Positions 5,246-10,137 of a DNA stretch of 10,137 nt are shown piece after piece. The stretch's first letter is position 1; each line of letters starts with the position of its first letter. Location: assembly GCA_964599895.1 (NCBI GenBank), contig CAZRHT010000079.1, positions 1-10,137 of the forward strand, in the 5' to 3' direction. This stretch comes from UM-FILTER-49-7 sp964599895 (lineage in GTDB: Bacteria > Acidobacteriota > Holophagae > Thermotomaculales > Thermotomaculaceae). The notes beneath the pieces are model-generated. The model saw only the letters and a list, made by a program, of their open reading frames with translations. It had not been told where the DNA came from and searched no databases. The translations under genes were made by a program, and so were the position numbers.

Positions 5246-6553
5246 ATGGCGAAGTGGTGGTATGAGGAGAATGAAGAAAGGAAGGGGCCAGTTGGAGTTG
5301 ATGAACTAGCGGAACTGATCCGAACTGGAAAAGTGGGACTTCTGACAAAAGTATCGGAAGAGGACACAGAGGACTGGAAGCCTCTGGAAGCGGTAGAAAA
5401 ACTGAAGATGCTCAGAGAAACCTATGCACCCAAGGAGCCACTGGGAACGGGGTCGGATAATTTAAACGAGGATTTTGCATCAGCAAACGCCTGGCCCCGA
5501 TTTTTTGCCAGGATTCTTGACCTATGGCTGGAGTCATCTGTCCTGGGCTTTATTGCTGGAATTTTTCTGGCATTGTTTTTTCCACTGATTCTGGGCTTTG
5601 TACAGACTATTTTCGGAGGCATTGTTTTCAATATTTTGATGCTGCCGCTGGCATTGGTCCTGGATGCAATTCTTGCCACCCTTTTCGGGAATACACTCGG
5701 TAAAGTGATGCTGGGTCTAAAGGTTCGGAACGCAGGTGGTGAACGTCTCAACTTCAGTCACTATGTCCGAAGAAATTTTGGTGTCTGGACTCGGGGGTTG
5801 GGCTTAGGTATTCCGATTGTGAACATGGTTGTCATGATCATACAGGCCAGCCGAGTCAGTGACGGAAAACCGACCAGTTATGATGAAACACCCGGTTACC
5901 GCGTGGTCAGCAAAAGAATCGGCCGGTTTCGAATGGCGTTGATAGTTTCTGTTGTTTGCGTCCTATTTGTTTCTCTGGTTGGTTTTCGAGTGTACAAGTC
6001 TCTTCGTAATCAGGGGTTGATCCCGATGGAACCGGTACAAGGGGAATCCTGGACCTGGAAAAATCCAATTACAGATTTGAGTACACAAGTTGAGTCCGCC
6101 TGGCGCCAGCCGCAGGTCCGAAAATCGGAGGTGGGGGACCCCATCTATCTTTTTATTGATAAGAATGAGAAGGCATCAATTGTCTTAGGTTTTGAATCTT
6201 CAGCAGATTTGACGGTAAAAGGTTATATGGAAGCGTATCTGGCGGCGGTTAAAGGAAAAATGAGATTCAAAGATGAGGGTAAATTTCATGAATACAGAGG
6301 ATGTCCTGCCTGGGAAGATTCCGGCTGCATGAATATGAATTCTAACGTAAACTTGAACGTTAAAGTTGTCCAAGTGGGAGATGTTTTCTGGCGTGTAGTA
6401 TGCCTTCAAGATATTCCATACGACTACTCAACGAAACTCATTGAGCATTTGGAAGACAGCCTCTGGAACACGATAGTTCCTCCTGACAAGAAACCTGTGG
6501 ATACGTCTACGGTTGGGGCAGGTACTCAAACAGATACCTTGGGCGATCAGTGA
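5246..6553 (+). CDS. GYF_2 / RDD-family membrane protein with C-terminal extracytoplasmic domain
   Basis: 435 residues from the ATG at 5246, preceded by a purine-rich AAAGGGGGGGAG (5226-5237). An upstream GTG at 5192 would add 18 residues but is encoded by spacer-like DNA without a ribosome site. Residues 3-48 are a GYF_2-type domain (WWYEENEERKGPVG and W43), which in other proteins binds proline-rich peptides. Residues 82-215 are an RDD domain (R85, D92 and GNTLGKVMLGLKV at 148-160), with membrane segments near 97-118, 121-147 and 185-200. Another membrane segment follows at 229-249, after basic KRIGRFR. The rest, about 250-435, is probably outside the cytoplasm, with C353, C361 and C386 and no family I recognise. 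First gene of the operon. RDD proteins are membrane scaffolds or transporters of mostly unknown role. Confidence 0.85.
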   Translation: MAKWWYEENEERKGPVGVDELAELIRTGKVGLLTKVSEEDTEDWKPLEAVEKLKMLRETYAPKEPLGTGSDNLNEDFASANAWPRFFARILDLWLESSVLGFIAGIFLALFFPLILGFVQTIFGGIVFNILMLPLALVLDAILATLFGNTLGKVMLGLKVRNAGGERLNFSHYVRRNFGVWTRGLGLGIPIVNMVVMIIQASRVSDGKPTSYDETPGYRVVSKRIGRFRMALIVSVVCVLFVSLVGFRVYKSLRNQGLIPMEPVQGESWTWKNPITDLSTQVESAWRQPQVRKSEVGDPIYLFIDKNEKASIVLGFESSADLTVKGYMEAYLAAVKGKMRFKDEGKFHEYRGCPAWEDSGCMNMNSNVNLNVKVVQVGDVFWRVVCLQDIPYDYSTKLIEHLEDSLWNTIVPPDKKPVDTSTVGAGTQTDTLGDQ

Positions 6554-6563
6554 AGGTGTCGGT

Positions 6564-6644
6564 ATGAATAAGCTGTGTAAACGCTTCTTGGGGGGTGAGA
6601 TTTTGTTTGTTTGTAACCGAGGATTGGCATTTTGTAACTTTTGA
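6564..6644 (+). CDS. Mini-ORF a of the MNKLxKRFW family (26 codons)
   Basis: Starts ten bases after the stop of the RDD gene, with AAGGTG seven bases before its ATG, and ends 25 bases before the nuclease gene. Predicted start MNKLCKRFLGG, then a hydrophobic, cysteine-containing tail (three Cys in all). The first 11 codons align with the two other mini-ORFs of this operon, and many differences are synonymous. This supports coding, now or in the past. It is not in frame with the nuclease gene. It could be a small peptide, a coupling cistron or a remnant. Confidence 0.4.
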   Translation: MNKLCKRFLGGEILFVCNRGLAFCNF

Positions 6645-6669
6645 TGAGTTGAAGAAAGGAGTTTAAAGA

Positions 6670-7572
6670 ATGGCGAGAAGACGCGAAGAATCAACCATAT
6701 CTTTTCTTATCCGGAAACCTTGGTACTATTCAGTAATATTCAGTGGGTTGTTGTATGTAATTCTAAAATACGTAGTACCGTTGGTTCCAGTGGGGGATCC
6801 AAATGAACCATTCAGCTTGGCACTGATTTCCCGTAACATTTTGGATGACATTTCCAAATTTGCGCCGTTGGCTTGGATATTCTTGCTTGCAATTCCATTT
6901 TCTCTGTTCCATTCCTTTCGGAAGAAGCGGAATTTGAATAAGCAAATAAGTGTGGATTCAATCCAGAAGTTGACCTGGCGGGAATTTGAGTGGCTGGTTT
7001 CCGAAGCCTATCGCCGGAAGGGTTGGCAGGCACAGGAATCACTGGATTATGGTGCGGATGGCGGGGTAGATGTGGTGTTGCGCAAGGGTAAGGAACGTTG
7101 GCTTGTTCAATGTAAGCAATGGCGAACAAGCAAAGTAGGTGTTCCCAAGGTGCGTGAGCTGTTTGGCGCAGTCGCTGCAGAAAAAGCGACCGGGGGTATT
7201 TTCGTTACCAGTGGCAAATATACAAAGGACGCACTGGAATTTGCGAAAGGCAAAAAACTGACTCTGGTAGACGGTTCTCAACTTATGAGCCTGATTAAGG
7301 GAGTACAGAAAAAGTCCTTTGTTAAATCCGTGGAAGAAACAGTAGATGCGGTGGTGACCAGGGTTCAGGAAACCAGACAATCTACTTCAACAACCAACGT
7401 TGCTCCATCTCCCGATCCATTTCCATCTACTCCAGAGGTCCTCCCTGCGTGTCCAAGGTGCGGCGCTCCGATGATTCTTCGAACTGCAAAGAAAGGGACC
7501 AATGCAGGTCGGCAGTTTTATGGTTGTTCCACTTTCCCTAAATGTCGCGGGACGATTCAAACAGGAGAATGA
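6670..7572 (+). CDS. Membrane-anchored Mrr-type restriction endonuclease-like protein with zinc ribbon
   Basis: 300 residues. Two membrane segments (about 19-39 and 64-83), with basic ends MARRRE and RKKR, place the rest in the cytoplasm. Residues 100-210 are an Mrr_cat-type PD-(D/E)xK nuclease domain: LTWREFEWLVSEAYRRKGW (helix with E105/E107), GADGGVD (D134), QCKQW (Q147, K149) and GGIFVTSGKYT. The Q-x-K form is common in Mrr-like enzymes, so the active site looks intact. A linker rich in S, T and P leads to a topoisomerase-type zinc ribbon (C261, C264, C286, C292; CPRCGAPM ... FYGCSTFPKCRG). It is likely to cut or bind DNA at the membrane; whether it targets modified DNA, as E. coli Mrr does, cannot be told. 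ATG with AAAGGAG eight bases upstream. No methylase gene is adjacent. Second full gene of the operon. Confidence 0.88.
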   Translation: MARRREESTISFLIRKPWYYSVIFSGLLYVILKYVVPLVPVGDPNEPFSLALISRNILDDISKFAPLAWIFLLAIPFSLFHSFRKKRNLNKQISVDSIQKLTWREFEWLVSEAYRRKGWQAQESLDYGADGGVDVVLRKGKERWLVQCKQWRTSKVGVPKVRELFGAVAAEKATGGIFVTSGKYTKDALEFAKGKKLTLVDGSQLMSLIKGVQKKSFVKSVEETVDAVVTRVQETRQSTSTTNVAPSPDPFPSTPEVLPACPRCGAPMILRTAKKGTNAGRQFYGCSTFPKCRGTIQTGE

Positions 7573-7585
7573 GGTTGGCGCATAG

Positions 7586-7633
7586 ATGTTGAAGATAAAT
7601 AAGCTACGTAATCGATTCTGGGAGGTGGCATGA
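7586..7633 (+). CDS. Mini-ORF b of the MNKLxKRFW family (15 codons)
   Basis: Begins 13 bases after the stop of the nuclease gene and reads MLKINKLRNRFWEVA. Its stop TGA overlaps the ATG of the next gene in an ATGA arrangement (7630-7633), and the GGGAGGTGG that serves as ribosome site of the next gene lies inside its last codons. This is the layout of a translational coupler. The NKLRNRFW part matches mini-ORFs a and c, with third-position differences such as AAG/AAA, CTA/CTG and CGT/CGC. No clear ribosome site of its own is seen. Confidence 0.4.
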   Translation: MLKINKLRNRFWEVA

Positions 7634-8517
7634 GTAAGACGGACGAGACGGAATACGGCAAATTGATTTTGGGTGAGGAAATTCGTCAATCAGGTTTGGC
7701 AACTTTTTTTGAGTTTTTGAATGGTTCGGGTTATGTGTTCATGATTGTTTTTCCCTTGATGACAGCGAATACCAGACATCACTTTTCAAACGTGGTAGTT
7801 GGAATCTTCTCTTTTTTCGCAATTATCTTTGCCTATTTTGCGCTTCGATGGTATTCCCGGGCTTTCTTCTGTTTATTCAACCGCATCGTTGTGTCAGATG
7901 AGGACCTGATAGTACGGTCCATAACAGGGGTGAAACGTCTCGAGTGGCAAGACTTAGCCAATATCCAATACAAGCCCAGTAAACAAGTATTGCGGGTGCT
8001 GGGGCGCAACGGGGAAAAACTCGATATTCCGGACGGCATTGAGCCCTTGCAGGAATTGATTCAGTACATTGGCAAACGTTTTGAACCGGTGAACCTGTCA
8101 CCTTCTCAAGTCGAAAATGATGTTCAAAAAGTGTATCAATCAAATCAGTGGTATCTTCCGTTTCGAATGAGTATTCGGTTCGGCTTCGCTCTATTTAGTA
8201 TACCTATCTGGCCACTTATACTGGTTTTCTTCCTTCCTTTCTTCTTTGTTGTCCGAAACGTCGAGTTTGGTCCGGATACTCTCACAATCAATCATCCTAC
8301 GAAACGGCGGGTGGTGCATTTGGACGACGCGCGTAATGTTTCATTGGGGCTGGACAACTTGTGGGGCATATTTCGTCCCACATTGTACTTCCAGCTTCAG
8401 GTGGGCGAAAACCGTTATGAAGTTATACACTTTCCTTTCTCAGGAAAGAACGTGTTACCGCTCTATGCTCGATTGCGAAAGGCAACTCATCAGATGGAAG
8501 AACATGAGGAATCCTGA
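7630..8517 (+). CDS. Membrane protein with two PH-like domains
   Basis: 295 residues, built as an apparent internal duplication. A membrane part (about 33-78) is followed by a bacterial PH-like (bPH) domain at 84-150 (NRIVVSDEDLIVRSITG, RLEWQDLANI, LDIPDGIEPLQELIQYI). A second membrane part at about 182-207, perhaps a tight hairpin, is followed by a second, weaker PH-like stretch at 208-285 (VEFGPDTLTI, RVVHLDDARNVSLG, VIHFPFSGKNVLPLYARL). Bacterial PH domains are protein- or lipid-binding modules, so a scaffold role at the inner membrane is plausible. No catalytic motif is seen. ATG at 7630 with GGGAGGTGG directly upstream, overlapping the stop of mini-ORF b. The stop overlaps by one base the ATG of mini-ORF c (TGATG). 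The PH call rests on strand and turn pattern and is tentative. Confidence 0.72.
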   Translation: MSKTDETEYGKLILGEEIRQSGLATFFEFLNGSGYVFMIVFPLMTANTRHHFSNVVVGIFSFFAIIFAYFALRWYSRAFFCLFNRIVVSDEDLIVRSITGVKRLEWQDLANIQYKPSKQVLRVLGRNGEKLDIPDGIEPLQELIQYIGKRFEPVNLSPSQVENDVQKVYQSNQWYLPFRMSIRFGFALFSIPIWPLILVFFLPFFFVVRNVEFGPDTLTINHPTKRRVVHLDDARNVSLGLDNLWGIFRPTLYFQLQVGENRYEVIHFPFSGKNVLPLYARLRKATHQMEEHEES

Positions 8518-8582
8518 TGAATAAACTGCGCAAACGATTCTGGAGAGGCGGCAGGTCGTCCGCTTGGAAAAAATTGAGGTAG
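8517..8582 (+). CDS. Mini-ORF c of the MNKLxKRFW family (21 codons)
   Basis: Its ATG overlaps the stop of the preceding gene (TGATG, 8515-8519), and its TAG stop lies three bases before the ATG of the lipoprotein gene. It starts MNKLRKRFWRGG and continues with SSAW and KKLR. The peptide has nine K or R and no D or E, with two W: strongly basic and possibly amphipathic. It is in the same frame as the lipoprotein gene, separated only by the TAG and one codon. The GAGG at 8576-8579 inside it serves as the ribosome site of the lipoprotein gene. Confidence 0.45.
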   Translation: MNKLRKRFWRGGRSSAWKKLR

Positions 8583-8585
8583 AAC

Positions 8586-9080
8586 ATGATTAGAAAGAAC
8601 ATTAGGTATTTGTTGATTGTTCTTCTGTTGGGAACCCTCTCAGCTCACATGTCGGGTTGTCGGCAGGCTGCCAAGTCATATGCGGAAATGATAGCACTGA
8701 GCAATGATGTGAAGAGGGAATTGAAGGTGGAAGACGTTCGCGTTTCATATCAGAACTTCATGTGCATTGGTGTATCAATTGTGAATTCAAGGTTCAATAC
8801 CGCCCCTGAATATGAACAGGAGAAGGCGCGCCAAATTGTTCTAGAGCTTATCAGGAAGAAATACGGAAACCGAAAGAATATAACCAGTGCTTTTGTGGCT
8901 TTTGTGGAATTTCACAACTGGTACATCTTTCGCTATACCAATGGATTGAACACCCGCTTCTACAATAAGGACCAAAGTGGAAACTGGGTGGACAAGGATG
9001 GAAAATGGTATTTGGATGAGCATGGGAAAGTTGATTTCGACAACCTTTTTAGTGGGAAAGAAAAGAAAGGTACCAAATAG
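8586..9080 (+). CDS. Predicted lipoprotein, family unknown
   Basis: 164 residues. Signal peptide: basic start (R3, K4, R7), hydrophobic core LLIVLLLGTLSA (9-20), then HMSGC with C25 as the likely lipidated cysteine. The lipobox is atypical, with M at -3 in place of L, but S-G-C is good. The mature part is mixed alpha/beta, charged, with FVAFVEFHNWYIFRYTNG (103-120 region) and a tail with repeated short turns (NKDQSGNWVDKDGKWYLDEHGK, 127-148 in pieces) reminiscent of beta-hairpin repeats. I do not recognise the family. It would be anchored in the inner or outer membrane facing the periplasm, where the C-terminal part of the RDD protein is also expected. ATG at 8586 with GAGG six bases upstream, inside mini-ORF c. 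Confidence 0.8.
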   Translation: MIRKNIRYLLIVLLLGTLSAHMSGCRQAAKSYAEMIALSNDVKRELKVEDVRVSYQNFMCIGVSIVNSRFNTAPEYEQEKARQIVLELIRKKYGNRKNITSAFVAFVEFHNWYIFRYTNGLNTRFYNKDQSGNWVDKDGKWYLDEHGKVDFDNLFSGKEKKGTK

Positions 9081-9129
9081 TGAGTATTAGTGATTTTTAT
9101 ACGAGGAATAAATGAGGGGGGAAATATAG

Positions 9130-9870
9130 ATGGATTGGAATGAATTTATGGAGTCAATGGAGGATGCGGAACGCGAAGCGGATAATGATTCTGATCTCGA
9201 AAAGTTCGCACCGATTGAACCGGAGGTTTCACCATATTTGCCGCGGAATCTGATTAATTTGTTTCTTCATCCCACGAAATTTTTCACCGACCATATCGCG
9301 CTGGGAAAAACTCCATTTTTTCTGCTGACAATATTTGCGATCGGTGCCTTTTCCGCGATTGATAACAGTGAACGATTAATTGGTGGAACTCCATCCGCAT
9401 TTTCCCGGATGCTGGGAGGAAACTGGTTCGCTTTCTGGGGCTACGTATTGGTACTTGGATTTGTGATAGGTTTCCTTGTGTGGTTTATCGGGGGGTGGTG
9501 GTATTCCGTTCGGCTGGGCTGGTGTGGGACGAAAAAGTACAATAGAAAAAAAGAGAGGTTGGTGTACATTTATGCAACGCTCGTTCAAACGCTTCCATAT
9601 GTTTTGTATGTTATGTGTCTTACAGTGATATATCCCGATGGATATCAGAATGCTCTAAAACAAAGCGGAAGCTTGATCCCAGGTATTTTGTTGCTGGTGT
9701 TTCCTCTCTGGTCTTATGTTGTGAGTTACAAGGGAGTAGTGACCGTATTTAAGCCAAAGAAGGGAATGGCACAGTTGTGGTTTTTGATCCTGCCCATACT
9801 TTTCTATGTCCTTTTCACTGGATTGGCAATTCTGGTGCCTGTACTGACCGCCCTTAACTCTGGAATTTAG
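9130..9870 (+). CDS. YIP1-like integral membrane protein
   Basis: 246 residues. An acidic N-terminal tail (1-35, many D and E) is followed by a membrane domain of about five segments (62-78, 99-124, 147-167, 182-203, 216-240). The entry motif LINLFLHPTKFFTD (41-54) and VYIYATLVQTLPYVL (145-159) are typical of bacterial YIP1-family proteins, where 'lf.hP..ff' precedes the first segment. In eukaryotes the family acts in vesicle traffic; in bacteria its role is unknown and it is often found beside other small membrane proteins. ATG with GAGGGGGG eight bases upstream (9114-9121). The 49-base gap before it has no copy of the MNKL mini-ORF. The family call is based on pattern, at moderate certainty. 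Confidence 0.78.
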   Translation: MDWNEFMESMEDAEREADNDSDLEKFAPIEPEVSPYLPRNLINLFLHPTKFFTDHIALGKTPFFLLTIFAIGAFSAIDNSERLIGGTPSAFSRMLGGNWFAFWGYVLVLGFVIGFLVWFIGGWWYSVRLGWCGTKKYNRKKERLVYIYATLVQTLPYVLYVMCLTVIYPDGYQNALKQSGSLIPGILLLVFPLWSYVVSYKGVVTVFKPKKGMAQLWFLILPILFYVLFTGLAILVPVLTALNSGI

Positions 9871-9909
9871 AACCTGATATGAAGATTGAAGAGGAAAGTG
9901 GGTGCGACT

Positions 9910-10137
9910 ATGGTGATGCCTGATTTTTCAAAATACAATTTGGAAGAGCTCTATGATTCTCTGAATCATATTGACAAGGAACGGTTCCCCGACCGTGTAA
10001 AGATCATTGAGGGCCTGATCAAACAAAAAACAAAGGACCCGCAGGTTCTGGAGGAAAAAAGCGAGAGTGTTGAAATCATAACTCCAAATATGCCTGTTCT
10101 GGACGGGAAACATAGATTTGTTGAGTTTCTGACCCCG
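9910..10137 (+). CDS. N-terminal part of a protein with an 'LEEL-HID-PDR' motif, cut by the window end
   Basis: 76 codons, open to the last base of the window. It starts 39 bases after the YIP1-like gene. ATG codons at 9910 and 9916 are both possible; GTGGG at 9898-9902 and GAGG at 9891-9894 are the only purine-rich sites. Residues 9-38 contain YNLEELYDSLNHIDKERFPDR followed by a basic helix (split: YNLEEL, YDSLNHID, KERFPDR). This helical motif is seen at the N-terminus of many uncharacterised bacterial proteins, often with membrane or RDD domains behind it. The next part is acidic and linker-like, then VLDGKHRFVEFLTP. The product is otherwise unknown. It is the sixth full-size gene of the operon, which therefore continues past the window. 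Confidence 0.75.
   Translation, partial: MVMPDFSKYNLEELYDSLNHIDKERFPDRVKIIEGLIKQKTKDPQVLEEKSESVEIITPNMPVLDGKHRFVEFLTP

Noticed and set aside
6670..7572. Complete type IV restriction system or named defence system
   Set aside because: Only the nuclease domain is recognisable as such. The target, partners and any defence context are not shown by the window.
9080..9129. Another MNKL mini-ORF before the YIP1-like gene
   Set aside because: Short frames exist (a GTG start overlapping the stop, 11 codons; and ATG-AGG, 5 codons), but none has the NKL-x-RFW motif.
9879..9923. Short frame overlapping the start of the last gene
   Set aside because: A 14-codon frame beginning ATGAAGATTGAAGAG has no similarity to the three mini-ORFs and is short enough to be chance.

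Overview
The window looks like chromosomal DNA of a Gram-negative, probably uncultured bacterium. A lipoprotein signal and exported proteins point to a diderm. The 100-base run of N with an identical 55-mer on each side points to a draft short-read or metagenome assembly. Taxonomy cannot be fixed from the sequence. The long intergenic stretches built from TTTGCG, GTGATTTGT and ATCCAC repeats resemble spacer DNA I associate with some PVC-group and candidate-phylum genomes, which is an impression only. I see no rRNA, tRNA, CRISPR array, transposase or phage gene.

Left half (1-4811): four independent genes separated by mosaic repeat DNA. A DUF4143-type AAA+ ATPase (minus strand, 142-1509) lies between two copies of a perfect 51-bp direct repeat, and three 33-bp-spaced repeats carrying TTGACT boxes lie upstream of it. 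A cupin gene (minus, 1913-2299) has its own terminator and a good promoter candidate, and is divergent from a B12-binding/radical SAM gene (plus, 2512-3786). That gene converges on an exported DUF4412-like protein (minus, 3934-4668), with a hairpin-rich spacer between them.

Middle (4669-5245): an assembly junction and further spacer DNA. The junction is a 55-mer, 100 N, then the same 55-mer. The spacer holds short hairpins, several with 3-nt loops, and ends at a candidate extended -10 promoter.

Right half (5246-10137): a tightly packed plus-strand operon that runs off the end. In order it encodes a GYF_2/RDD membrane protein with a C-terminal extracytoplasmic domain; a membrane-anchored Mrr-type nuclease with a topoisomerase-like zinc ribbon; a membrane protein with two PH-like domains; a lipoprotein; a YIP1-like membrane protein; and the start of a protein with an 'LEELYDSLNHIDKERFPDR' motif. 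Nearly every product is membrane-linked, so they may form one envelope-associated assembly with a cytoplasmic nuclease. Its function is unknown; defence or DNA/envelope surveillance is speculation.

The most unusual signal is in the first three full junctions of this operon. Each carries a diverged copy of one short reading frame (consensus MNKLRKRFW), with differences concentrated at third codon positions and with starts or stops close to or overlapping the neighbouring genes. These could be small basic peptides, translational couplers, or remnants of a duplicated 5' end.
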